Source: CAZAQV01 sp964487255 (GTDB lineage Bacteria > Myxococcota_A > Polyangia > Polyangiales > CAZAQV01). Taken from it: a DNA stretch of 64,000 nt. The stretch spans positions 60,454 to 124,453 of the forward strand of contig CAZAQV010000018.1 in the NCBI GenBank assembly GCA_964487255.1, written 5' to 3'. The notes below the pieces were generated by a model. The model was not told where the DNA came from, did no database searches, and worked only from the letters and a program-made list of their open reading frames with translations. Of this stretch, positions 52,309 through 60,406 are shown piece after piece (position 1 is the stretch's first letter; the number at the start of each line of letters is the position of its first letter). A program made the position numbers and the translations under genes.

Positions 52309-53601
52309 ATGCTAAGCTCCGTATCGATGAGCGCGTTGCCGCAACACCCGTTTAGATGGAACAATGTCGAAGGCGTCGCAGCGCGCATCGTCGAATGTGC
52401 GCCGTGGGGCTTGTTGGTTTATGCCTATGAGCCGCCCGATACGCTGAGATTGGCCGATGCAAACCCGGCAGCGGAGCGAATTACACGTCTCGATTTTAGC
52501 GCACTGGTTGGAAAGACGATCGAGGAGATTTGGCCGACGGCGATCCAAAGCGGAGTCAAAGCCCGTTTTTTGCAGGTTCTTCGGACGGCACAGCCGCTGG
52601 AGCAGGAGCGTGCCTTCGCGGAGGACGGGCTCACGGGCATTTACAAGACTTGTGCGTACTGCATTGGAGAGGGTTATCTCGCGTTTACGTTTGAAGACGT
52701 CACGGCGCTTCGCGATAGCGAGGAGCGCTTTCGCATGTTGGCGGAGGCCACATCCGAAGGCATTGCGATTCTCGACGGCCTGCGCGTGATTGAACTCAAT
52801 CGCGCCGCGAGTAAGATTTTTGGTTACTCGCGTGATGAGGCGATCGGTGTGTCGTCCCTGGAGTTTATTGCGCCGGAATCTCGGCCGTTGGTCAAGCACC
52901 ACGTTCAGACGCAGTACGCGCATGCGTATCAGGCCTGGGGACAGCGCAAGAGCGGAGAGAAATTTCCGATGCGCATTAGCGGACGGCCCTTTCGACACAA
53001 TGGAAGAGACTTCCGGGTGACGACGATCCGAGACCTGAGCAATGAGCAAATGATCGCGTCGCTGCGTCGACTGGCGACCACGGACGAACTGACAGGACTT
53101 CGCAACCACCGGGTTTTTCAGGAAGCGTTGCGCAAGGAGGTCGAGCGCTGCAAGCGATCGGGAAGCCCACTTTCGCTGCTGGTGGTGGACGTCGACCTGT
53201 TCAAGAACATCAACGACAATTTCGGACATCTTGTGGGCGACCAGGTGCTTCGGCACCTTGCTCACCGACTTTTGATAGACCGCCGCGTCAATGATATCGT
53301 TGCACGTTACGGTGGCGAAGAGTTCGCGATTCTTTTGCCTGACACGGCGCATGAGCAGGCGTTTGAGGTAGCGGAGCGGATTCGCGAAGATATCGAAGCC
53401 CATCCGTTGCGAGAGGCAGAGCACGAGGTCCCCGCTACCGTGAGCATTGGTGTTGCATCGTGCCCCGCACATGACGACACGCCCGACGGGCTTTTCGAAG
53501 CCGCGGACAGCGCGCTCTATGAGGCCAAGCATGCAGGACGCAACTGCACGCGGGTCTTCGACAACCTGCACTCCAAGCGCATTTCGTTAAGTTCGAAGTA
53601 G
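52309..53601 (+). CDS. PAS-PAS-GGDEF diguanylate cyclase
   Basis: A soluble enzyme of about 430 residues that makes cyclic-di-GMP. Two PAS-type sensor domains (about 15-125 and 135-250; EGIAILDGLRVIELNRAAS) precede a GGDEF domain (about 265-420) with ATTDELTGLRNH, DVDLFKNIND, the active GGEEF motif and the product-inhibition I-site RVND five residues before it. It should therefore be active and feedback-inhibited. The start is uncertain: ATG 52309, ATG 52327 and TTG 52270 are all open; 52309 has GGAGG but very close. The stop codon lies inside an 11-bp tandem repeat array. Confidence 0.9.
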   Translation: MLSSVSMSALPQHPFRWNNVEGVAARIVECAPWGLLVYAYEPPDTLRLADANPAAERITRLDFSALVGKTIEEIWPTAIQSGVKARFLQVLRTAQPLEQERAFAEDGLTGIYKTCAYCIGEGYLAFTFEDVTALRDSEERFRMLAEATSEGIAILDGLRVIELNRAASKIFGYSRDEAIGVSSLEFIAPESRPLVKHHVQTQYAHAYQAWGQRKSGEKFPMRISGRPFRHNGRDFRVTTIRDLSNEQMIASLRRLATTDELTGLRNHRVFQEALRKEVERCKRSGSPLSLLVVDVDLFKNINDNFGHLVGDQVLRHLAHRLLIDRRVNDIVARYGGEEFAILLPDTAHEQAFEVAERIREDIEAHPLREAEHEVPATVSIGVASCPAHDDTPDGLFEAADSALYEAKHAGRNCTRVFDNLHSKRISLSSK

Positions 53602-53653
53602 TTGAGGAGTAGTTGAGGAGTAGTTGAGGAGTAGTTGAGGAGTAGTTGAGGAG
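53599..53653 (+). repeat. Five 11-bp tandem repeats at the stop of the diguanylate cyclase gene
   Basis: The unit TAGTTGAGGAG is repeated five times without error (53599-53609, 53610-53620, 53621-53631, 53632-53642, 53643-53653). The first TAG is the stop codon of the cyclase. Because 11 is not a multiple of three, copy changes cannot extend the protein but would alter spacing to the next gene. Confidence 0.9.
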
Positions 53654-53765
53654 TGTGCAGGCGCGCTGCGCAGAGCATGCGTATGGCCTACGCGCCCGCG
53701 AAAACCTTGCGTTGCACCGATTCAAACACGCGCTGAGATGTTCGGAGCATTCGCTGACTCGTCAC

Positions 53766-53781
53766 TGGCATGAAAGCTGCT
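53766..53781 (+). promoter_or_regulatory. Possible sigma-54 promoter before the SDR gene
   Basis: TGGCATGAAAGCTGCT keeps GG-N10-GC and matches the sigma-54 consensus except at two bases. The predicted start of transcription (about 53792) lies 2 bp before the SDR ATG, so use would need a leaderless message. It may be chance. Confidence 0.25.
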
Positions 53782-53793
53782 TCGTGAATCGAT

Positions 53794-54567
53794 ATGGCCT
53801 CATCAAAATTGGTCTTGGACAAGTCGATCATCATCACGGGCGCCGCGACGGGTATTGGGCGATCGGCTGCGCTACTTTTCGCACGCGAGGGAGCGAGGCT
53901 GGCACTCGCCGACGTTGACGAGAAGCGCGTCCAGCAGACTGCGGCCATGGCCAGGGACGAAGGAGCTGAGGCGTTTGCGATCCAGGCTGATGTGTCCAAA
54001 GAAGGCGACGTTCGCGCGCTGGTTGAGCATACTGTCAAAAACTTTGGACGCCTTGACGCGGCCTTCAACAACGCCGGAATCGAAGGCGCCATGGCGCCGT
54101 TAGCAGAGTGCAGTCGCGAGAATTGGGACCGAACGATCGCGGTCAACCTCACTGGAACCTACCTTTGCATGCAGGTCCAGATCCGCCAAATGCTCGCCCA
54201 ACAAGACCCAGGCGGCGCGATCGTAAACAACGCCTCAGTCGCGGGCTTGGTGGGCTTCGCAGGGCTGCCCGCTTACGTCGCAAGCAAGCATGCTATCTGT
54301 GGACTGACCAAGAGCACTGCGCTCGAACTTGCCGAGCGACGTGTGCGTGTCAATGCGGTCTGTCCCGGCGTCATCCAGACCGAAATGGTTGAGCGCGTGA
54401 CCGGTGGTGACAAGGATGCCGAAGCGCAGTTCACTGCACTTGAGCCGATGGGGCGCATGGGGAGAGCAGAAGAGGTCGCCGAGGCTGCGTTGTGGCTATG
54501 TTCCGATCGGTCCTCGTTCGTAACCGGTGAATGCATGACCGTGGACGGCGGTTTCGTGGCCCGCTAG
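53794..54567 (+). CDS. Short-chain dehydrogenase/reductase (SDR)
   Basis: A 257-residue classical SDR. NAD(P) motif TGAATGIG at residues 15-22, NNAGIEG, catalytic Ser in NNASVAGL and YVASK (Tyr and Lys), and the terminal GECMTVDGGFV. The sequence ALADVDEKR following the glycine motif carries an Asp that favours NAD over NADP. Substrate unknown. Start ATG 53794 has no good ribosome site. It lies 35 bp before the site-2 protease gene on the same strand, possibly co-transcribed. Confidence 0.9.
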   Translation: MASSKLVLDKSIIITGAATGIGRSAALLFAREGARLALADVDEKRVQQTAAMARDEGAEAFAIQADVSKEGDVRALVEHTVKNFGRLDAAFNNAGIEGAMAPLAECSRENWDRTIAVNLTGTYLCMQVQIRQMLAQQDPGGAIVNNASVAGLVGFAGLPAYVASKHAICGLTKSTALELAERRVRVNAVCPGVIQTEMVERVTGGDKDAEAQFTALEPMGRMGRAEEVAEAALWLCSDRSSFVTGECMTVDGGFVAR

Positions 54568-54602
54568 ATTGCGGAAGAGCGTTCGCGAGGTAGGCCTGGG
54601 AG

Positions 54603-55805
54603 ATGGTAAAACCTACCTCCGGATTCCGATTGCTCACGGTGGGCGACTTCGACATCACGGTCGACTGGAGTTTGTTCATTATTTTCGGGCTGATTGCGGT
54701 CAATCTTGGCGCCGCTGGCTTGCCGGCTTGGCATCCTGACTGGAGTTCGGTGCTCACTTGGACCGTCGCCGTTGGATCTGCGTTGCTTTTCTTCGCTTCG
54801 ATCCTCGCACACGAACTGTCGCACGTAGCGGTAGCTCGCTCTTATGGCATGTCCGTAGACGGCATCACGTTGTTCATGTTCGGGGGGATGGCACGTATTA
54901 GGAGTGAGCCGCCGCACCCAAGAGCCGAACTCCTTATGGCAGCGGCCGGTCCAGCCATGAGCATTGCTCTTGGCTTCGGGTGCACCATCGTCGCGGTAAA
55001 CCTTTCGCCCGAACTTCTACAAGTGGCGGACGCTCCCAACGAGGAAGCGGTCTTGGCTGCACTGGCCAAGACGGGGCCGTTTGCGACGATCCTGTACTGG
55101 ATTGGCTCGGTCAATCTGGTGCTGGGCATCTTCAACTTGGTGCCGGGGTTTCCCCTCGATGGTGGTCGTGTCTTACGGGCGCTCATCTGGTGGCGAACAG
55201 GTGAGATCGAGCTGGCGACCCGCTGGGCATCCCGCGCGGGCCAGGTCGTCGCCTGGACACTGATGACGGCGGGCCTACTGATGGTGTTTGGTATGTCGGT
55301 ACCGTTCTTCGGGTCGGGGGTGCAGGGGCTATGGCTGATCTTGATCGGTTGGTTTCTCAAACACGCGGCCCAAGCCAGCTACCAACAAACCATGATCAAA
55401 GCAGTTTTGACGGGCGTCCCTGTCTCGCGGGTGATGGAGCTTCGTTTCCATTCTATCGAGCCTGAGATGTCGGTCGGCGATTTTGTGCGGACGGTGATGA
55501 GTCAGCCACAGCGGAGCTTTCCTGTTGTCGAAGACGGTCACCTTGTCGGGATTTGCAGCGTGGAGGACGTTCGTAAGGTTGATTACGGCTCTTGGGATCA
55601 GACTTCTGTTGCGGACGTCATGACACCGCGCGCCAGGTTGGTAAGCGTTGCACCCTCCACCGAGGCGACCGATGCGTTGCGCGCCATCGTCGAGAACAGC
55701 TTTCTTCAACTTCCTGTGCTCGATGGCGAGCGATTGGTGGGATTTTTCCGCCGCGAAGACGCGCTACAGTGGGTTGCGCAACAAGCCCAAGAGCGCAGTG
55801 CTTAA
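54603..55805 (+). CDS. Site-2 protease with C-terminal CBS pair
   Basis: A 400-residue intramembrane zinc protease. The zinc site HELSH is at 70-74, and the third ligand Asp in GFPLDGGR at about 182-189; about six helices fill residues 20-265. The C-terminal 130 residues hold two CBS domains (HLVGICSVEDV and LVGFFRREDA). This layout matches the Rip3/Rv2625c group rather than RseP, which carries PDZ domains. It may cleave a membrane-tethered regulator when the CBS part binds a nucleotide. No substrate is visible except, speculatively, the tethered sigma factor 1.7 kb away. Convergent with the VIT gene. Confidence 0.93.
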   Translation: MVKPTSGFRLLTVGDFDITVDWSLFIIFGLIAVNLGAAGLPAWHPDWSSVLTWTVAVGSALLFFASILAHELSHVAVARSYGMSVDGITLFMFGGMARIRSEPPHPRAELLMAAAGPAMSIALGFGCTIVAVNLSPELLQVADAPNEEAVLAALAKTGPFATILYWIGSVNLVLGIFNLVPGFPLDGGRVLRALIWWRTGEIELATRWASRAGQVVAWTLMTAGLLMVFGMSVPFFGSGVQGLWLILIGWFLKHAAQASYQQTMIKAVLTGVPVSRVMELRFHSIEPEMSVGDFVRTVMSQPQRSFPVVEDGHLVGICSVEDVRKVDYGSWDQTSVADVMTPRARLVSVAPSTEATDALRAIVENSFLQLPVLDGERLVGFFRREDALQWVAQQAQERSA

Positions 55806-56515
55806 ACGCTAACGCCAAAAAGGAGGCCGACCAGGTACGTTGCGCCAGCTGTGCCTGCCGCGATCAGCAACTGTCGAAGCGCCGACCACAAGTGGGAACG
55901 CAACGTAAAGCGCGCCAGCAACCAACCCACCGTGAGTGCCGCCAAAGACGATAGCAAGATCGTCGCGCCGAGCGCAGCACCCGTGTCCAGTACGAACCAA
56001 GGCACGGCTGGTATCGCTGCACCAATCGAGAAAGTAACAAAGGAAGCGATGGCCGCGCCCCAGGGTGAGCCTTCGGGTTCGATATCGGTGCCGAGTTCTT
56101 GACGGACGTGCACTACGAGTGCTTTCTCTTCGTCGCGATGAATGTCGGCCGCAACGTGCCGCGCGAACTCACGGTCGACGCCGAGCGCCGTGAGTTGCTC
56201 GGCAAGTTCAGCTTGCTCAATTTTAGGATGTTCGGAGATGGACTTTCGCTCGCGCTCGATTTCGCGCTCTGCGATCTCGACCTGTGCCCGCATCGAAATG
56301 TACTCACCGGCCGCCATCGAGCAGGCGCCGGCTATCAGACCCGCAATGCTCGCGAGCTGGACGTTCGAAGGATCAGCACTTGCACCGGCAAAACCAAGAA
56401 TGAGCGCAACGTTGCTCACCAGCCCATCGCTAACGCCAAAGACCGCGGCGCGCGCTGTGCCGCCTTGGATGTCTAAGTGGTGATGCTTTTTGTGATGTGG
56501 GCGTTGGGATGGCAA
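55802..56515 (-). CDS. VIT1/CCC1-family iron/manganese transporter
   Basis: A 237-residue protein. Two helices (about 23-45 and 50-70) precede a cytoplasmic helical domain (75-155; EREIERERKSISEHP with many Glu, likely metal-binding), and three helices follow. VFGVSDGLVSNVALILGFAG is the family signature. VIT family transporters move Fe2+ or Mn2+ out of the cytoplasm, driven by H+. Start TTG 56515 follows GAGGT; an ATG is not available at the right place. The first 15 residues are His-rich (PHHKKHHH). Convergent with the site-2 protease, 4-bp overlap. Confidence 0.9.
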   Translation of the reverse strand: MPSQRPHHKKHHHLDIQGGTARAAVFGVSDGLVSNVALILGFAGASADPSNVQLASIAGLIAGACSMAAGEYISMRAQVEIAEREIERERKSISEHPKIEQAELAEQLTALGVDREFARHVAADIHRDEEKALVVHVRQELGTDIEPEGSPWGAAIASFVTFSIGAAIPAVPWFVLDTGAALGATILLSSLAALTVGWLLARFTLRSHLWSALRQLLIAAGTAGATYLVGLLFGVSV

Positions 56516-56572
56516 CGGTCGACCTCGGCGCCCAGCTTACCATCCATTGGGCAAAGGCGAACTCGCTAGCGG

Positions 56573-57370
56573 TTAGAGTCCGCACACAGCGAGCGATAGA
56601 TTGAAGGCACGAGCGATGAACAGTGCCGCTTGCGCCCGCGAGGTCGGGTCGCTTGGGCAGAACTTGCGCGTGGCGCAGCCTTGGGTAATGCCGAGTTCGT
56701 AGAGCCGATTGGCATAGCCGGCGGCGAAGGCTCCAACATCGTCGAAGTAGGCGTTGGTCGCGGCGTTCGATGTCGACTCGCCGAGCGTGCCTACCAGCAG
56801 CGCTGCGAATTCGGCACGTGTGGCCGCGACGGTCGGGCAATATTTTCCCACTTCGCAACCGTTGGTGATACCGAGTTCTTTCATCTTGTTGATGTAGCCT
56901 GCTGCGCTGTTGTCCAATATGTCACTGAAGTACGCGTTGTATGCCGCGTTCGACGGGCTTTCGCCACGCGCCTTCATGAGCATGACCGCAGCGCCATCCC
57001 GTCGCAGCGAGTCCGCGGGACAATAGCGAAGCGGCGCGGTAGCGCAGCCATCGGTGACCTCGGCTACATAGAGTGCATGCGCAGCCTCGTACGCCGGGTG
57101 ATCGCTTGGCACATCCGAGAAATATGTGCTGCAACGTTCTGGTAACATCGCGTCGGGCTTGGCGTCGAGCATCGCATCCATTTCGGCAAGACCTGCGTCG
57201 TTGACCGCTGCGTCTTCGCCCGCCGTGACACCCGCATCCTGCGTCGCATCGGTCGCACCGTCCGTGGGTTTCGAGCCATCGAAGGTGATCCGCCCTGCCG
57301 ATGAACTCGACGCGCAGCCAAACAATATGCCAATCCAGAGTAGTCCTATCCTCAACATGATGTTAAGCAT
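56573..57370 (-). CDS. Lipoprotein with three SLH (S-layer homology) domains
   Basis: A 265-residue surface lipoprotein. The signal sequence ends at LLWIGILFGC (lipobox near residue 20). Residues 25-80 are an Ala/Asp-rich linker. Three SLH repeats follow (about 85-140, 145-200 and 205-260), each starting YFSD or YFDD and carrying a Cys pair (GC and YCP or FCP), so disulfides in each repeat are likely. SLH domains bind cell-wall polymers and hold S-layers. ATG 57370 has GGAG upstream; an ATG at 57358 is possible. Divergent from the sigma fusion gene with 113 bp between starts. Confidence 0.85.
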   Translation of the reverse strand: MLNIMLRIGLLWIGILFGCASSSSAGRITFDGSKPTDGATDATQDAGVTAGEDAAVNDAGLAEMDAMLDAKPDAMLPERCSTYFSDVPSDHPAYEAAHALYVAEVTDGCATAPLRYCPADSLRRDGAAVMLMKARGESPSNAAYNAYFSDILDNSAAGYINKMKELGITNGCEVGKYCPTVAATRAEFAALLVGTLGESTSNAATNAYFDDVGAFAAGYANRLYELGITQGCATRKFCPSDPTSRAQAALFIARAFNLSLAVCGL

Positions 57371-57483
57371 ACTCGACGGCTCCGCGCCGCGGCCAGCATT
57401 CAAAAAATGAGCTACTTACGGGGCTACCCGCGTTCAAGCGTTTTTCTTTGTCACCTTTTGTGGCCGAGGCGCATCTACCAGTC

Positions 57484-59559
57484 ATGAGCACCCAGTCGGA
57501 GTCAGACCTACACCTTGTTCTGCAAGCGCGAAGCGGAAATGTCCAGGCGTACGAGCGAATTGTGATGAAGCACCAAGCTGCGGTATGCGCGACCGCGTAC
57601 GCCGTGGTGAGAGACGTCGCGCTTAGCGAAGACATCGGCCAAGAGGCGTTCGTGGCGGGCTGGCGCAAGCTTGAGCAGGTGCGCGAACCGGACAAGCTCG
57701 GAAGTTGGCTGTGTGGCATCGCTCGCAACGAAGCGTTGCAGGCCATGCGTCGCCGCAAACCTGTGGCCGCGATCGACGCCGTCGAACTACCGTCCCCGGA
57801 CAGTCCGGAGGAGACCCTAGAGCAGGCCGATCGCGCGCGCCTGGTCAGCGAGGCCCTTGAGCAGGTGCCCGAGAGATGTCGGGTCGCGCTCATCTTATTC
57901 TACCGCGAAGGTCGTAGTGTGCGCGAAGTGGCCCGGGCGCTCGATTTGACGGAGGAGGCCGTCAAGCAGCGCATCTCGCGCGGCCGAAAGCACATGCGCG
58001 GTCAACTCGAGCAGTGGATCGGCGACGAGCTCGAACAGAGCAAGCCGACAGCGAGTTTCGCCCTTATGGTGATGACGCAAATCAACGCTTCGGTGCAGCC
58101 CGCGGCAGATGCGCTGCAAGATCAAATTTCGTCCGTCGAAGCTTCAGCCCATGGACCGGTTCAAGCCACGACGAGCGGGCAGCTACGGCGTGGCGCACTG
58201 CGCGGACTCCTTTCGCCCCTCGCTGCACTCGTCGGTGTGATCGCTCTTGCTGTGGTTGCGCTCGTCGTCGTCGCTGCGACGTATGCGTCAACCAAAACCT
58301 CGCAGTTTGGCGATGAACAGCGCGCAACCGACGGCAGCGAAGCGAAGGCTTCGGCTCGTCGTGAGGTTGTAGACACCGAGCCGCCTCGTGAGCACTCGGT
58401 CGGCGATCTTGCGCCGCCGTCTACAAGTGCGACGTTGACCAACAGCGTGGGCCAGGCCGGGCAGGGGGCGTCAAAGGGCGACGTGTTTGAAGGCAAGATC
58501 GTGATCGCGGGCACCACGGTCCCTTGCGTGCACACCATGGTCGTGCTGTCCGATCCAGCGAAGCTCACTACATTCGCTCGGGCCTGGGCCGTGACCGACG
58601 ACGAGGGGATGTTTCGTTTCGTCGGCGTGCCGCCCGGTCGCTATCTTATGAATGCAATGTGTCGCGAGCGGGGCAAGGGCAAAGCGCGTATTGCGAATGA
58701 GCAGCTCTTTGTCAGCCTGCCTGACAAGCGCATCATAGGTTGGCCCGTAACCGTGCCCGACGGTTGGAAAACGTTGCGCAGCGAAACCCTGGCGGAGGCG
58801 CCCAAGGAGATTCGACTCAGACTTCAGGAGGGAGAGATGAGCGGTGTCTTAAGTGACGAAGAGATCGAGAAGAAGGTCGAGCGTTCCATGGACACGGACG
58901 GCGACGGAACCATCAGCGATCGCGAACGACGCGTGTACGAGGAGCTTCTCAATCATTCTCTACTCGTCGACGAAGAGCGTGCGCGAGTGAAGTCCAGCTC
59001 ATACGGCTTAACGGAGTATCGCGACGATGCGCTCCTCGAGGTGCCGACTGAAGGGCACTTGACCGAGGGGCCGGTTGACGCGCCCGTGACGATTGTGACG
59101 GTGATCAGGACGGGATGTCCCTACTCACTCAAAGCTGAAGTGATTCTCAAGCAACTTCGCGCCGACTACCCGGGGCGGCTACGCATCGTGCGGCGACTCC
59201 GCTCTGACTTTACAGACGGTTTTGGAGGAGCCAAAGCGTATTGCGCGGCAATGGCACAAGACGGTGCCGCAGAGTTCCTGGCGACCACGTGGGACGAGGC
59301 GACGATTGGTGGCGACTTCTCGGAACGAAACATGCTTCGCATCGCGGCGATGGTGGGGCTCGATAAAACTCTTTTTGCGCGGGACATGTCGAGCGATGCG
59401 TGTGTGAAGCAAGTTAAAGACAGCACCCGCGAACTGGACGAGTTGGGTATTCGGGCGACCCCCACGTGGGTGATCAATGGGCAGGTCGTGCGTGGCGTGC
59501 GCGACTTGTCGCACTACCGGCCGATCATTGAGGATAAGTTGGGCCAGAGCGCTCCCTAG
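57484..59559 (+). CDS. Membrane-tethered ECF sigma factor fused to a DsbA-like thiol domain
   Basis: A 691-residue, uninterrupted frame with an unusual architecture. Residues 8-95 are sigma region 2 (DIGQEAFVAGWRKL), 115-175 region 4 (REVARALDLTEEAVKQRIS), 243-266 one hydrophobic helix, 280-330 a Ser/Ala linker, 335-412 a carboxypeptidase-regulatory-like beta-sandwich (VTDDEGMFRFVGVPPGRY), 470-481 an EF-hand loop (DTDGDGTISDRE), and 520-688 a DsbA-like thioredoxin fold. The active site reads CPYS at 545-548 in place of CPYC, with cis-Pro 660 (ATPTWVING). So the sigma part would be cytoplasmic and the thiol part periplasmic. No anti-sigma gene is adjacent. Start ATG 57484; TTG 57448 is less likely. 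Function is inferred: a one-piece envelope sensor. Confidence 0.88.
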   Translation: MSTQSESDLHLVLQARSGNVQAYERIVMKHQAAVCATAYAVVRDVALSEDIGQEAFVAGWRKLEQVREPDKLGSWLCGIARNEALQAMRRRKPVAAIDAVELPSPDSPEETLEQADRARLVSEALEQVPERCRVALILFYREGRSVREVARALDLTEEAVKQRISRGRKHMRGQLEQWIGDELEQSKPTASFALMVMTQINASVQPAADALQDQISSVEASAHGPVQATTSGQLRRGALRGLLSPLAALVGVIALAVVALVVVAATYASTKTSQFGDEQRATDGSEAKASARREVVDTEPPREHSVGDLAPPSTSATLTNSVGQAGQGASKGDVFEGKIVIAGTTVPCVHTMVVLSDPAKLTTFARAWAVTDDEGMFRFVGVPPGRYLMNAMCRERGKGKARIANEQLFVSLPDKRIIGWPVTVPDGWKTLRSETLAEAPKEIRLRLQEGEMSGVLSDEEIEKKVERSMDTDGDGTISDRERRVYEELLNHSLLVDEERARVKSSSYGLTEYRDDALLEVPTEGHLTEGPVDAPVTIVTVIRTGCPYSLKAEVILKQLRADYPGRLRIVRRLRSDFTDGFGGAKAYCAAMAQDGAAEFLATTWDEATIGGDFSERNMLRIAAMVGLDKTLFARDMSSDACVKQVKDSTRELDELGIRATPTWVINGQVVRGVRDLSHYRPIIEDKLGQSAP

Positions 59560-59580
59560 GCAGCTGAGCGCTCGATTGGG

Positions 59581-59949
59581 CTAACGGCCGGAGGAAAGGG
59601 CGTGGGAGAGGGCCTCGTACGGGTCGGAGCCCAGACCGCAAAGTTTAGGGAACACAGGACCTTCTTTGACGACGACGGTTGCGGTGTAGGTGTCATCCCA
59701 GCCCGTCTTGAGGTCTACGTTGAACGTGACCTCGATTTCGCCGTGGAAGTTGCTTCGCTCAGCGAGTTCCCAACAAAGAAGCCGTGTTTCGGTGATGAGA
59801 TCATCGTTCGGGACAAAGCCACGCGAGGTGACCACCACATCGGGAAGAGGCACTTCGACGATCCGGGTCGGTTCCTCATAGTCGTAAGCGACGTCGCGAA
59901 TGGTTGTCCGATCTTGGTCCGCTTGAAGGTCTTCGAAACGCTCTTTCAT
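59581..59949 (-). CDS. Uncharacterised small soluble protein
   Basis: A 122-residue acidic protein. After a short charged start (MKERFEDLQADQDRTT) it has alternating hydrophobic strands (IVEVPLPDVVVTSRG, GEIEVTFNVDLKTGWD, TYTATVVVKEGP) and ends EALSHALSSGR. No signal peptide, membrane helix or known family. ATG 59949 is the only plausible start. It is convergent with the sigma fusion gene, the two stops 21 bp apart. Nothing else informs the function. Confidence 0.55.
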   Translation of the reverse strand: MKERFEDLQADQDRTTIRDVAYDYEEPTRIVEVPLPDVVVTSRGFVPNDDLITETRLLCWELAERSNFHGEIEVTFNVDLKTGWDDTYTATVVVKEGPVFPKLCGLGSDPYEALSHALSSGR

Positions 59950-60406
59950 GACCGCGAAGAAAATGCAGGAAGTAGGCCAGTTGATCGAGATCAGCTTTTA
60001 ACGGCACGAACATGCGTTTTGCCAATAATCTCCTTGCGCATACATGCCTTCCTTGGCCGTCCGCGCGCCTATGTCGCGAGGCATTTTGTCGCGCTTGAGG
60101 CAAGGCGAAGCGCGTCGACCGTGCTGGAGATGACTACTACGTGTGCGCGATGCAAAGCGCGATGTTTCCTCGATCAAGAGTTGCTGGCCGGCACGCCCGA
60201 TTCTGCACTCAGCGAGATAAAAGCGGCGACTCGATCGGGTTGCCCGAAAGTCGTGGGTGAGCTCAACTGGCAACCCCAAACGACCCAACAATCGCTCCAT
60301 TGAAAGTGTCGGCGTGTCCAAGCCATATGACAGCATATCAAAAAGATCCGGTGAGCGATAAGCGTGGCATTTGCCATCGGTCCGCGTGCTGATCTAACTC
60401 TAGTGT
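59950..60406. other. 457-bp stretch with no supported gene
   Basis: Open frames exist on both strands, but none has a ribosome site and a recognisable protein. The best is a 57-residue plus-strand frame at 60130-60303 with a CxxC-like start (MTTTCARCKARC), judged unproven. The region between the minus-strand gene start (59949) and the lipoprotein start (60407) must hold both their promoters; I see no clear -10/-35 pair. Confidence 0.5.

Noticed and set aside
52312..53571. A 419-codon open frame antisense to the diguanylate cyclase gene
   Set aside because: It mirrors a gene with clear GGDEF and PAS motifs; its own translation shows no domain. Long antisense frames are expected in GC-rich codon usage.
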